Shown piece by piece: positions 16,759 to 31,219 of a DNA stretch of 64,000 nucleotides. How positions within the stretch are numbered: the stretch's first letter is position 1; the number at the start of each line of letters is the position of its first letter. Position numbers and translations under genes: made by a program. The stretch comes from an uncultured Gammaproteobacteria bacterium (GTDB lineage Bacteria > Pseudomonadota > Gammaproteobacteria > HK1), in NCBI GenBank assembly GCA_958295465.1, contig OY282353.1, forward strand, positions 496,001 through 560,000, read 5' to 3'. Below the pieces are notes generated by a model. That model did not search any database and was not told the DNA's origin. It saw nothing but the letters and a program-made list of their open reading frames with translations.

Positions 16759-17925
16759 TCACGGCGCCTCGGTTCCCTCGCCGAGGATGGAAAGGTACCG
16801 GTCGTAGACGAACAGCCGGTCCCGGCGCTTCCCCGTGATCTCCCGGGCGATCCCCTGCTCGACGAGCGATTCCATCGCCGAGGCGGCGGTGGCGAAGGCG
16901 AGCGTCGTCCGCTTGCGTATGCCCGACAGGGACAGGATGGGGTGTGCCTTCAGCGCCTCGTGCACGCGCAGGAGCGATCCGGCGCGGCGCCCGCCTTGCC
17001 GCTCGATGGCTGCGCGGTCCGACGCGAAGGTCTCCGACAATCGCCGGGACGTGGCGACCGCGCCCTCCGCGGTCTCGCGCACTCCCTGGAGGAAGAAGTC
17101 GAGCCATGCCTCCCAGTCGCCGGTCCGGCGCACCTGCATCAGCAGGTCGTAGTAGGTGTTCCGGTGCTGCTTGAAGTAGAGGCTCAGATACAACAGCGGC
17201 TCCCGCAGCACTCCGGCGTTGCACAACTGGAAGGCGATGAGCAGCCTCCCCACACGGCCGTTCCCGTCGAGGAAGGGGTGGATGGTCTCGAACTGCACGT
17301 GCGCGAGCCCGACCCGAACCAGCGCGGGCAGGCCGTCTTCGCGGGCGTGGAGAAAGCGCTCGAACGCGGCCATGCAGTCGGGCACGGCGGTGGGCGGTGG
17401 CGGCACGAAGGCGGCGGTTTCGGGCCGGGAGCCGCCAAGCCAGTTCTGGGACGAACGAAACTCGCCGGGCATCTTCCCGCTGCCTCGCCCGCGCGACAGC
17501 AGCACGCCGTGAATTTCGCGGATCAGGCGGTTGCACAGGGGGAAGCCGCCCGCCAGGCGATGCAGGCCATGTTCCAGCGCCGCCACGTAGTTGGAGACCT
17601 CGACGACGTCGTCGAGGGGAGAGCCGGGCGCCTCCTCCAGCTCGTGGAGCAGCAGGTCGGAGAGCGACGACTGCGTCCCCTCTATCTGGGAAGAGAGCAC
17701 CGCCTCCTTGCGCACGTAGGCGTAGAGAAACAGCGACTGATCCGGCAACAGCGCCGAGATGGCATCCAGCCGGCCGAGCGCGAGGGCCGCCGATTCGAAC
17801 ACTTGCTGGAGCGAACCGTCCAGGGTGATGGGAGGCGCCGGCGGCAGCGGCGCCGGCACGAAGGCGCGTACGCGCTCGCCGCCCGCGCTCGTCGTCTCGT
17901 ACCTGCCGCTCTCGCCGCGTTGCAT
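16759..17925 (-). CDS. Fic-domain protein (putative AMP-transferase)
   Basis: This 388-residue class II-type Fic protein has the catalytic motif HPFLDGNGRVGR. An N-terminal inhibitory helix motif SSQIEGT has the glutamate that blocks ATP binding in autoinhibited members. A C-terminal winged-helix-like region carries ILSLSGIRKRTTL. Fic enzymes usually transfer AMP to target proteins. The start at 17925 (MQRGESGRYETT) is preferred: GAGG lies just upstream and family members begin near GRYETT. An earlier in-frame ATG at 17988 would add 21 residues. The 5' end is duplicated upstream (offset 137). It stands alone, with no antitoxin partner, consistent with the built-in inhibitory helix. Confidence 0.85.
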   Translation of the reverse strand: MQRGESGRYETTSAGGERVRAFVPAPLPPAPPITLDGSLQQVFESAALALGRLDAISALLPDQSLFLYAYVRKEAVLSSQIEGTQSSLSDLLLHELEEAPGSPLDDVVEVSNYVAALEHGLHRLAGGFPLCNRLIREIHGVLLSRGRGSGKMPGEFRSSQNWLGGSRPETAAFVPPPPTAVPDCMAAFERFLHAREDGLPALVRVGLAHVQFETIHPFLDGNGRVGRLLIAFQLCNAGVLREPLLYLSLYFKQHRNTYYDLLMQVRRTGDWEAWLDFFLQGVRETAEGAVATSRRLSETFASDRAAIERQGGRRAGSLLRVHEALKAHPILSLSGIRKRTTLAFATAASAMESLVEQGIAREITGKRRDRLFVYDRYLSILGEGTEAP

Positions 17926-18161
17926 GGCCTCGACAACCGCTATTGGAGATTCTGAAATAGTCGGCGGCGCTATTACAGTTTCACGCATGGAAATGAAATA
18001 GCACGGATACGTCCGCCGCCCGCGCTCGTCGTCTCGTGCCTGCCGCTCCCGCTGCGTTGCATGGCCTCGACAACCACTATTGGGAATCCTGAAATAGCTG
18101 GCGGCGCTATTATGACTTTACATCTGAAAATGAAATAGCGCATAGGCGCTCGTCGTCTCGT
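17877..18161 (-). repeat. Tandem ~137-bp repeat covering the Fic 5' region
   Basis: Two degenerate units lie at about 17877-18006 and 18014-18143, with the boundary of a third at 18146-18161 (GCGCTCGTCGTCTCGT on the plus strand). Each unit contains an upstream AT-rich segment (GCTATTTCATTT on the minus strand), the ribosome site, the ATG and about 15 codons. Confidence 0.8.
17973..18062 (-). CDS. Mini-ORF: upstream copy of the Fic N-terminus (29 aa)
   Basis: ATG 18062 opens a 29-codon frame ending at TAA 17973-17975. Its first 21 residues share 16 with the Fic N-terminus (MQR..SGR.ETTSAGG). It has the same GTCGAGGCC ribosome context as the real gene. It is either a relic of tandem duplication or a leader peptide. 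Confidence 0.4.
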   Translation of the reverse strand: MQRSGSGRHETTSAGGGRIRAISFPCVKL

Positions 18162-18378
18162 CGCGGTCGGGCTCGTACTCGACCAGGAGGCGCCAGCCGT
18201 CCGCGCTCGTCTCGATCAAGCCGCGGATCGGGTGTGGCTTCGGTTCCGTCCTGCCCGGGCCGTAGGTCTTCCTGACGACCGGCCGGTGGCCTCGTCTCGG
18301 TGGACGGCCATCCTGTGGTTCTACGAAACCTCTACCGAATTTCCTGCGGCGCCACTCCACTCCGACTCCGGTCCACAT
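18118..18378 (-). CDS. Small hypothetical protein (86 aa)
   Basis: The frame encodes 86 residues with a basic first half and a DGWRLLVEYEPDRDET segment near the C-terminus, faintly like the core of GvpO-type proteins. Its last codons run into the Fic 5' repeat (DETTSA..., then AT-rich sequence), so the C-terminus may be made by the duplication. No clear ribosome site. It may not be real; the 18379-18448 interval holds nothing. Confidence 0.25.
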   Translation of the reverse strand: MWTGVGVEWRRRKFGRGFVEPQDGRPPRRGHRPVVRKTYGPGRTEPKPHPIRGLIETSADGWRLLVEYEPDRDETTSAYALFHFQM

Positions 18379-18448
18379 CGGAGTGCTCGCTCCTCGTCGA
18401 AATGCGTCGTCTCTCCGTTCGCCGCATCGGGCGGCAGCGCCCGCCCGC

Positions 18449-19900
18449 TCAGGGCAGCCGCGTCGACCCCATCAGGTAGCGGTCGATCTCGCGGGCGGCC
18501 TCGCGGCCTTCGTTGATGGCCCACACCACCAGGGACTGGCCGCGGCGGCAGTCGCCGGCCGCGAACACCCCCGGGACGCTGGTCACGTAGCGGCCGTATT
18601 CGGCGGCGTAGTTGGAGCGGGCGTCGTATGCGATGCCGAGCGGGTCGGAGACCGCGTGCTCCGGCCCGAGGAAGCCCATCGACAGCAGCACGAGGTCCGC
18701 CTTCCATTCGCGCTCCGTGCCGGACACCTCCGCGAAGCGCCCGTCCCGGCGCTCGACGTCCACGGTGCGTATGCCGGCGAGCGCCCCGTCGCCGCCCGCG
18801 ATGAACGATTTGGAGGAGATCGAGTACACGCGCGGGTCCCGGCCGAACTTCCTCGCACCTTCCTCGTGCCCGTAATCGACGCGATGGATGAGCGGCCACG
18901 CGGGCCAGGGGTTGTCCGGCGCGCGCTCTGCCGGCGGCCTGGGGAACAGCTCGAAGTTGGTCAGGCTCCGGCAGGACTGGCGCAGCGCCGTGCCGATGCA
19001 GTCCGTCCCAGTATCCCCGCCGCCGATCACGATGACGTCCCGGTCCTCGGCGGAGAGCGCCGGCGACACGCTGTCGAGAAGCGCCTTGGTGCTGCCGGTC
19101 AGGTACTCCATGGCGAAGTGCACGCCGGGCAGGCCGCGGCGGCCTTCGATGGGCAGGTCCCGGGGCACCGTCGCGCCGGTGGCGAGCAGCAGGGCATCGC
19201 TCTCCTCGCGCAGCCGCCCGACGTTCGCGGAACCGCCGCCGTCCCCGACCGCGGCGCCGGTGACGAAGACGACGCCCTCCTCGCGCAGCAGATCGACGCG
19301 CCGCTGCACCGTGCGCTTGTCGAGCTTCATGTTGGGGATGCCGTACGTCAGCAGCCCGCCCACCCGGTCCTCCCGCTCGTAGACGGTGACCCGATGGCCC
19401 ACGGAGTTGAGCTGCGCCGCCGCGGCGAGGCCCGCGGGTCCTGACCCCACCACGGCGACGCGCCGGCCCGTCCTCGCCGCGGGCGGGCTCGCGGTCACCC
19501 AACCTTCGGCGAAGCCGCGGTCGATGATGGCCATCTCGATGTTCTTGATGGTCACCGGCGGGTCCGTGATGCCGAGCACGCAGGAACCCTCGCAGGGCGC
19601 CGGGCACACCCGCCCGGTGAACTCGGGGAAGTTGTTGGTCTTGTGCAGCCGGTCGAGGGCCTCGCGCCAGCGGCCCCGGTAGACGAGGTCGTTCCACTCC
19701 GGGATCAGGTTGTCGATGGGGCAGCCGTCGTCGGCCTGGCAGAACGGGACGCCGCAGTCCATGCAGCGGGCGCCCTGGGTCGCCAACCGCCCTTCGTCGT
19801 GCGGGGTGTAGATCTCGTCGAAGTCGCGCAGCCGCGACGCCGCGTCCCTGTAGGGCGCCGCTTCCCGCGCGAACTCCTTGAATCCGGTGGTCTTGCCCAT
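18449..19900 (-). CDS. gltD: Glutamate synthase (NADPH) small subunit
   Basis: GltD supplies NADPH electrons to the large subunit for making two glutamates from glutamine and 2-oxoglutarate. The 483 residues include N-terminal cysteine clusters for 4Fe-4S centres (CMDCGVPFC and CPAPCEGSC). The FAD-binding motif [12 protein letters not shown] follows, then the NADPH motif [11 protein letters not shown], and a second FAD contact [10 protein letters not shown] near the end. It follows gltB on the same strand after 156 bases, as in typical gltBD operons. Confidence 0.95.
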   Translation of the reverse strand: MGKTTGFKEFAREAAPYRDAASRLRDFDEIYTPHDEGRLATQGARCMDCGVPFCQADDGCPIDNLIPEWNDLVYRGRWREALDRLHKTNNFPEFTGRVCPAPCEGSCVLGITDPPVTIKNIEMAIIDRGFAEGWVTASPPAARTGRRVAVVGSGPAGLAAAAQLNSVGHRVTVYEREDRVGGLLTYGIPNMKLDKRTVQRRVDLLREEGVVFVTGAAVGDGGGSANVGRLREESDALLLATGATVPRDLPIEGRRGLPGVHFAMEYLTGSTKALLDSVSPALSAEDRDVIVIGGGDTGTDCIGTALRQSCRSLTNFELFPRPPAERAPDNPWPAWPLIHRVDYGHEEGARKFGRDPRVYSISSKSFIAGGDGALAGIRTVDVERRDGRFAEVSGTEREWKADLVLLSMGFLGPEHAVSDPLGIAYDARSNYAAEYGRYVTSVPGVFAAGDCRRGQSLVVWAINEGREAAREIDRYLMGSTRLP

Positions 19901-20056
19901 GTGTCTGCCATGTGTCTGCGCTTCGGGCGACGGCTCCGCCGGGGCCGCCCGCCGTGCAGGGGACGAACGAGGCGCTCAGTCCCCTGGCGGTCGCATCCCA
20001 TGCAGAACGTCGGAGACGTTCATGAGCGGACCCCTGATGGTTCCGGCGACGCCGGC

Positions 20057-24681
<4,625 letters not shown>

Positions 24682-24685
<4 letters not shown>

Positions 24686-24891
24686 GGCACTCTTCCCTGC
24701 GAAACCGGCGGCCGGACCCCGACCGGGTCGAGACTCGCGACCGTGCCGCCGCCGGGCGGCGGATCATGCGGCATCTGGATCGTTCTCGTTCCGGCGGACC
24801 CTGACCGGGTGAAACTCGCGAACATGCCATCGCCGGACAGCCCGGCGCTCGAAGCACGCGAGACGGGATCAGGAGGAACGACCGCCCCCAT
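24682..24891 (-). CDS. Upstream ORF with an internal repeat, overlapping the gltB start
   Basis: The 69-codon frame ends in TGA overlapping the gltB ATG (CCATGA). It carries two degenerate copies of about 50 bases (around 24706-24760 and 24790-24845), which read GDGMFAS... and GGGTVAS... in the same frame. It may be a leader or just repeat-derived sequence. The region 24892-25229 shows nothing further. Confidence 0.3.
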
Positions 24892-25229
24892 CCGTATCGA
24901 TGGGGCTGACGCCCGACTCTGAACCGGGAGCGGTCAAGGCGTCAAGGGCCGGGGTCGGGGCCGTGACGCCGGCATTTCCGGAACGGCCATTCACCCCGGG
25001 CCGGGTCATGACCCCCTGCCCCGGACTGGGTTGCAGTATTCGGCGGGCAGCCCGGCAGCGGACCGCATCCGGTGCACGTATCCGTCCCTGCCGGGCGGCG
25101 ATGCATCGGTGAGTGGTGTCCACCGAAAGCAACGACGACGCGCATACGCGGATCGCCCACCAGCCTTTGAAGGGCAGCCGCTATCGAACGACAATATCAT
25201 GCAGCTTCAAGCTCAGCAGGCACACCGTC

Positions 25230-25493
25230 ATGCCATATAGCCAACTCGTCCAGGCGCGTGTCGACAGGGAAGTCAGAGAGGAGGCCGCAGCGGTTCTGGC
25301 CACGATGGGCCTGACAGTATCCGACGCTGTTCGCCTCCTGCTCACTCGGGTTGCACGCGAAAAGGCACTACCGTTCGCTCCGCTCGTTCCCAACGCCCCC
25401 ACCATCGCGGCCATGAAGGAGGCGCGAGCCGGCAATCTACCGCAGTTCGAGGATGTCCAAAGCCTGCTCGACGACCTGCATGCGGACGATTGA
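25230..25493 (+). CDS. dinJ: DinJ/RelB-family antitoxin
   Basis: The 87 residues begin MPYSQLVQARVDREV and contain the ribbon-helix-helix region ending GLTVSDAVRLLLTRVA, typical of DinJ. The C-terminal half would wrap the toxin. The start at 25230 is chosen for family length; an upstream in-frame ATG at 25113 adds 39 unrelated residues. It overlaps the toxin gene by 14 bases, the usual arrangement. DinJ and DinJ-YafQ normally repress their own promoter. Confidence 0.8.
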   Translation: MPYSQLVQARVDREVREEAAAVLATMGLTVSDAVRLLLTRVAREKALPFAPLVPNAPTIAAMKEARAGNLPQFEDVQSLLDDLHADD

Positions 25494-25902
25494 GCGGACG
25501 CATCGGTTCAAGCGCGACTACAGACGGGAGTCCCGCGGACACCACGGCGCAGACCTTGATGAACGACTGGCGGCGATCGTACAGGCCCTTGCCACCGATG
25601 TTCCGCTGGAACCCCGCCACCACGACCATGCACTCAGCGGCTCGTGGACCGACTTCCGTGACTGCCACGTCAGACCGGATCTGGTACTCATCTACCAGAA
25701 ACCCGATGCCAAGACGCTGCGGCTCGTCCGCATCGGGTCGCACGCTCCACTGCCCCGTGCGGACAGGTTCTTGACAATGGCAGAGATCTGTTCATCGGCC
25801 GGTTCCTTGTTGGCTGACGACAACCACGGAATTTCGAACAAGTCCTTTCGTCGTGCCGCGTTGACTTTCCTTTCCCTCAGGTGCCTGATCAACTGGTCAT
25901 AG
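25480..25902 (+). CDS. yafQ: YafQ-family mRNA interferase toxin with an aberrant C-terminus
   Basis: Residues 1 to about 92 are YafQ-like: RTIERTHRFKRDYRRE, then HALSGSWTDFRDCHVRPD, then LVLIYQK and LVRIGSHAPL. The catalytic-region histidines (DCH and GSH) and the arginine/aspartate context are kept. The family normally stops within a few residues of GSHA. Here the frame runs 48 residues further, antisense to the end of the NYN/PIN gene. This indicates loss of the native stop by a deletion junction near 25757. Toxin activity is uncertain. Confidence 0.72.
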   Translation: MRTIERTHRFKRDYRRESRGHHGADLDERLAAIVQALATDVPLEPRHHDHALSGSWTDFRDCHVRPDLVLIYQKPDAKTLRLVRIGSHAPLPRADRFLTMAEICSSAGSLLADDNHGISNKSFRRAALTFLSLRCLINWS

Positions 25903-26195
25903 CCGGTGTCCTTGGAGATGACGTGGAAGATTCCGTTCGGATCGCGCTCGGTCAGCGCTCCCAGGTAGTAGGCGATATGAAAATCGAGGGCGTTTCGCCC
26001 ACTTCCGGTGATCTGGACGTATTGGGCCTTGTCCCCGAAGCCCTGCATCGATGAAACCAGGTCAAGTGGAAGTTTCGACTGGTCGGCGCCGACGAAGACC
26101 ATGATCCGGAAAGCCTGATTCGGGGCGCCCTGCAGCACGGACAGACTCTTCGGCTGTACGTTTTCGTAGTCGATCAAAATGTAGTGTTTGCTCAT
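25692..26195 (-). CDS. NYN/PIN-like domain protein, probably C-terminally truncated
   Basis: The 167 residues begin KHYILIDYENVQP, where the aspartate is the first acidic residue of a PIN-like nuclease site. ITGSGRNALDFHIAYYLG and ISKDTGYDQLIRHL follow, supplying the other conserved aspartates. The last ~25 residues, after AIVKNLS, are encoded by DNA antisense to yafQ and look unrelated, so the native C-terminal part is lost. ATG 26195 is chosen over 26225 because it gives the typical MSKHYIL start. Likely an RNA-cleaving or RNA-binding protein; function unproven. Confidence 0.65.
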   Translation of the reverse strand: MSKHYILIDYENVQPKSLSVLQGAPNQAFRIMVFVGADQSKLPLDLVSSMQGFGDKAQYVQITGSGRNALDFHIAYYLGALTERDPNGIFHVISKDTGYDQLIRHLRERKVNAARRKDLFEIPWLSSANKEPADEQISAIVKNLSARGSGACDPMRTSRSVLASGFW

Positions 26196-26221
26196 CTTCG
26201 TCGCCGTCCGTCGTGGGATGG

Positions 26222-27385
<1,164 letters not shown>

Positions 27386-27822
27386 TGGCGTATCCGTGGT
27401 CGGTTCGTGGTTGCGGGTGCGGATGATCACGCATCCGGCCCGCCGCCGAAACTCCCCCGATGTACGACGCGGGAAAGGATGGCCGGCGCGATCGTGTACG
27501 CCAGGTTGTTCATTTCAGCCCCGATGATATGGTGGGAAAGTGCAAGCACGCCGCTGGGCGAGGTCTTCGCCGCACACGCGAGGGTCTGTTGCGAGGAGAA
27601 CGGGCAACGCCGCCACGCGACTCCTTGGGCGATCCATGGGGAGGCCGCAGCCGCGGGAACGAAGTGCGGCTGTTTGACAGGGTCGCAAGCTGACACCCCG
27701 GCGCCGGTCGCCAGCGGCGGGAATCGGCCGGCAGGAAGACTGGCCCGACCATCCCGATACGGGCGATGAACGCCGGGAGCCGCGGGCGGGGGCCCCCGGA
27801 CGAGACGGAGACGGAGGACGCC
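27386..27822. other. Divergent intergenic region upstream of the third Rieske gene
   Basis: These 437 bases lie between the acyl-CoA dehydrogenase and the Rieske gene. GGAGG near 27813 serves the Rieske start. No repeat, RNA or clear promoter was recognised. Confidence 0.3.
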
Positions 27823-29052
27823 ATGCTCGATGAACCGAAGACGACGACCGGCCTGCCTGCGATGGAACGGCCGCTCACGGACCGGCCGGAGACGTCCCAT
27901 ACCCTGCCCTCCGCCTACTACACGGACCCCGCCATCTACGAACGGGAGAAGGAGGCGATCTTCTACCGCACCTGGCAGTACGTCGCCCACGAATCCGCGT
28001 TCACCGTGCCGGGCGACTACGCGACTCTGCACATCTGCGATCAGAACATCTTCGTCATGAAGGGAGGCGACGGGGTGCTGCGGGCGTTCTACAACGTCTG
28101 CCGCCACCGGGGACACGAGCTGCTCGGCGAGCCCCACGGCAACGTGGAATCGGCGATCGTCTGTCCCTACCACGCCTGGACCTTCGAGCGGGAAGGGGCG
28201 TTGCGCGGCGCGCGTTTCTCCTCCCGCCGCCCCGGCTTCGACAAGGCCGACTACGGACTGCGCCGGATCCGGCTGGAGACGTTCTGTGGCTGCGTATTCG
28301 TCAACCTCGACGACGATGCGCAGAGCCTCGCCGACCTCGCCGGCGACATGGAGGCGGATCTTCGCCGCCGCGTCCCCTGGCTCGGCGATCTGAAGATGCC
28401 CACCCGCTCCATCGACGTGTTGGGACAGACCCGCCAGAACGCGGGCTGGAAGGTGGTCGTCGACAACTACGTCGAGTGCTACCACTGCCGTCACGCGCAC
28501 CCGGACTTCGCCTCCCTGATCTGCATGGACGAGTACCGGCTCGACACCGGGCGCATCTGGTCGCGCCAGCTCGGGGTGAAGGCCCGCCCGGAGAACACCG
28601 CCTACCGCTTCGACCCGGGCGGCTACCAGGGAGCGATATTCTGGTATCTGTGGCCGAACACCACCTTCAACATCCTGCCCGGCCCGAACGAGATGGCCGT
28701 CTATGCGATCCGGCCCATCGACCACGAGTGGTCGAGCTTCGAGGGACATCTTCTCACCGCCGACGGCGGGATCAACGACGCGCGGGCCACCTACACCGCC
28801 GACGTGCTGGGCCCGGAGGACATCGCGCTGTGCGAGAGCGTGCAGCGAGGACTGAAGTCGAAGGGGTACGACCAGGGGCCGATCATGTCCGGCGGCGTCC
28901 CGAGCGGCGAGAACGAGTACGCGATCCACCACTTTCACAGGCTGGTCCACGAAGCGCTGAACGGCTTGGAAGTGGACCCCGATTACTGGACAGGCCGACA
29001 AGCGTCCTCCGCCCCTGTTGGTTCGCCAGCTTCACGCTGCCTTGGGCCATGA
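27823..29052 (+). CDS. Rieske non-heme iron oxygenase, alpha subunit (third copy in window)
   Basis: The 409 residues have Rieske ligands C93-x-H95 and C114-x2-H117. The mononuclear iron motif NYVECYHCRHAHPDF is very like the oxygenase at 4653, placing both in the amine-demethylating group. ATG 27823 has GGAGG upstream. The final ~20 residues overlap sequence belonging to a decayed transposase on the other strand, so the native C-terminus may have been replaced after about DPDYW. It is divergent from the acyl-CoA dehydrogenase. No reductase gene is adjacent. Confidence 0.85.
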   Translation: MLDEPKTTTGLPAMERPLTDRPETSHTLPSAYYTDPAIYEREKEAIFYRTWQYVAHESAFTVPGDYATLHICDQNIFVMKGGDGVLRAFYNVCRHRGHELLGEPHGNVESAIVCPYHAWTFEREGALRGARFSSRRPGFDKADYGLRRIRLETFCGCVFVNLDDDAQSLADLAGDMEADLRRRVPWLGDLKMPTRSIDVLGQTRQNAGWKVVVDNYVECYHCRHAHPDFASLICMDEYRLDTGRIWSRQLGVKARPENTAYRFDPGGYQGAIFWYLWPNTTFNILPGPNEMAVYAIRPIDHEWSSFEGHLLTADGGINDARATYTADVLGPEDIALCESVQRGLKSKGYDQGPIMSGGVPSGENEYAIHHFHRLVHEALNGLEVDPDYWTGRQASSAPVGSPASRCLGP

Positions 29053-29225
29053 GCCGCTGTCGGCATACACCGCGTCGGGTGTCCTGCGACCCAGGCCCCG
29101 ATGGCGGCGCTCGGCATCGTAGAACCGGAAGTAGCGGCCCAGTCCCGCACGAGTCGCGGCCACGCCCTCACAGGCGTGCAGATACACCTCCACAGCCTCG
29201 ACACAGAGAGAAATATCCCGAGGCC
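29032..29225 (-). pseudogene. IS3-family transposase C-terminal remnant
   Basis: Minus-strand translation gives VEVYLHACEGVAATRAGL, then RYFRFYDAERRHRGLGRRTP, the characteristic tail of IS3-group OrfB transposases after the catalytic glutamate. Only about 60 residues are recognisable; the DDE core is gone and no terminal repeats are evident. It abuts the end of the third Rieske gene and marks a past insertion. Confidence 0.6.
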
Positions 29226-29342
29226 ATGACCTGACAGGGCACGCGCTTGAGAAACGCCGGAAGCATCCTCGTGGCCCGCCTCCTCCACACAACAAGCTGA
29301 TCGAAGAACTGGTGACGAAGGGTTTGTCCGGTCTGCTCGTCC

Positions 29343-30089
29343 ATGTCGCCATCCGGGGGGTTCGTATTCCACATCTTGTGGCGCATCGCCGGAGACATGG
29401 ACTCACGGAAGCGGGTTCCGGTGCCGTTCGTCGGAGCCGCACTGACAGGATATTTCGTGCAGAACATGGCCACGCCCGATTCGGCCGCCGGTTCTCTGCA
29501 ATTCATTCTGCTGCTGGCGTTCGTCGCTTGTCCGGAAACGACAGGAAGCGATCGTCGCCGGCCCGGGCAAGGAGGTCGGACTCGACTGCCGGCTTCATTC
29601 CTTGCCGGCAAACTCGCTCGTTTCGTGGGGTCGCATGGGGCTCGCGTTTCGCTGGTCGCCGGAGCAATCGCTTTCGCGGGGGCCAGCCTGTTTGCGAACA
29701 AGGTCATCTATTCGAGCGCACGGGCGGCCAAGGTCGCTGACACCAGCGCGACGGACCCGGCGAGCCTCCCCGACGACCGGACCAGGATTCATCTTGAGCG
29801 CGCGATCAACGGGTTCGAACCGCTTGCGAACTACCCCGGGCAGGTTCTTTTCCACTACGCATCGGAACGCTGGGCACATCTCCGTGCGCGGAATCCCGAC
29901 GAGGCGGGGCAATTGCTTGCGATGGTGAACGCCGAGGCGTCGACGGCCGTTGAGAACGAGCCCAGGAACTGGTGGATATACATGGCGCTGGTCCCGTTCC
30001 ATGCGGCGGTCGCCGCCACCGACCCCGAATACGGAGACACGGCGAAACGTTGTTTCGACAGGGTGCCGGAGTTGGCTCCCCATATTTGA
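29343..30089 (+). pseudogene. C-terminal remnant resembling an O-antigen ligase/polymerase
   Basis: The 248-codon frame has a hydrophobic segment LTGYFVQNMATPDSAAGSLQ followed by FILLLAFVAC, like the last membrane helices of WaaL/Wzy-type proteins. A further helix (VSLVAGAIAFAGASLF) and a soluble tail with TPR-like character follow. The N-terminal two thirds of such a protein are missing. I consider it the decayed end of a polysaccharide ligase gene; a short functional protein is not excluded. Confidence 0.4.
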
Positions 30090-30226
30090 CTCCCCGTGGA
30101 AAGCTTGTCCGCAGTGGATCCCACCCCGACCGTATCCGCAACCACCGCGTCAGGCGAAGGTGGCCAAGGGATGGGGGCGAGCGACATCGCCGGCAAACGC
30201 GATGAGGATGGCCGTAGTTCGGAGAA

Positions 30227-30255
30227 TTGATCGTTACCGGGATGGTGCGTATCAT
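30227..30255 (+). promoter_or_regulatory. Predicted promoter of the Pro-Arg-His-Lys tRNA operon
   Basis: TTGATC (30227-30232), a 17-base spacer and TATCAT (30250-30255) lie 16 bases before the first tRNA, as expected for a strong sigma-70 promoter. Confidence 0.6.
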
Positions 30256-30271
30256 CTGTCGGCCGAGGCTG

Positions 30272-30348
<77 letters not shown>

Positions 30349-30381
30349 GCGTGGTGTGTCGCCTGGTCATCACCTCGACGT

Positions 30382-30458
30382 GCGCCCGTAGCTCAGCCGG
30401 ATAGAGCAGCGGCCTTCTAAGCCGCGGGTCGCAGGTTCGAGTCCTGCCGGGCGCGCCA
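30382..30458 (+). tRNA. tRNA-Arg (anticodon TCT)
   Basis: 77 bases with encoded CCA. The acceptor GCGCCCG pairs with CGGGCGC, and anticodon TCT lies at 30416-30418 in loop CTTCTAA. Confidence 0.95.
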
Positions 30459-30481
30459 AGCGCCGTGAATCGATGTGCGAT

Positions 30482-30558
30482 GGTGGGCGTAGCTCAGTTG
30501 GTAGAGCTCTGGATTGTGGCTCCAGCGGTCGAGGGTTCGAATCCCTTCGCTCACCCCA
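30482..30558 (+). tRNA. tRNA-His (anticodon GTG)
   Basis: The acceptor GTGGGCG pairs with CGCTCAC, with the extra G(-1) at 30482 opposite C73, diagnostic of tRNA-His. Anticodon GTG is at 30516-30518. CCA is encoded. Confidence 0.95.
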
Positions 30559-30563
30559 GGAAC

Positions 30564-30639
<76 letters not shown>

Positions 30640-30701
30640 CTCCACCGTCTTCGCCCCGCTGTCGATTCGGGGCATGGACTCCTCACCGGAGGCGTTGGCC
30701 G

Positions 30702-31025
30702 ATGATCGTCACCAGCACCGACGGCGTCGAGGGCCGTTCGATTGTCGAGTACCTTGGCATCGTGTCCGGGGAAGCGGTCATGGGCACGAACCTGTTCCAG
30801 GATCTCTTTGCCGGCATCACCGATCTCGTCGGAGGCCGTTCGGGCGTTTACGAAAACGAGCTGCGCAAGGCCAAGGATGCAGCCCTCGGGCAGATGATGG
30901 AGGACGCCGGTGCGCTTGGCGCCGGCGCGGTCGTCGGTGTCGACCTCGACTACGAGCACCTCGGTAGCGGCAACCGCTCCATGCTGATGGTCACCGCCAA
31001 CGGCACCGCGGTTCAGCTGCGCTGA
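30702..31025 (+). CDS. YbjQ/UPF0145-family protein
   Basis: The 107 residues begin [11 protein letters not shown] and contain [29 protein letters not shown] and [13 protein letters not shown], the standard UPF0145 pattern. The family forms small oligomeric cytoplasmic assemblies, and its role is unknown. GGAGG lies upstream of ATG 30702. It is located between the tRNA operon and tig and may be separately expressed. Confidence 0.88.
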   Translation: MIVTSTDGVEGRSIVEYLGIVSGEAVMGTNLFQDLFAGITDLVGGRSGVYENELRKAKDAALGQMMEDAGALGAGAVVGVDLDYEHLGSGNRSMLMVTANGTAVQLR

Positions 31026-31219
31026 TCGACACCCCTCGCCGCCCGATTCCGAATCGACGCCGGGTCCGCCCCGCTCGACGGGTGGTCGTCACGTATCGCC
31101 TTGGAACCAGGGCAATGCCTCTTCCCGCGAAGCGCTGACGAAGAGGCTGCATTCGGAAAGATCCGGTCGGTATACTGGATGGGTCGATTGTCCCGACGAC
31201 GAGCACGGAGCCGCATGAC

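Noticed and set aside
25180..25245. Possible start-region copy before dinJ
   Set aside because: Only loosely similar around ATG (ATCATGCAGC against GTCATGCCAT) with gaps; not convincing.
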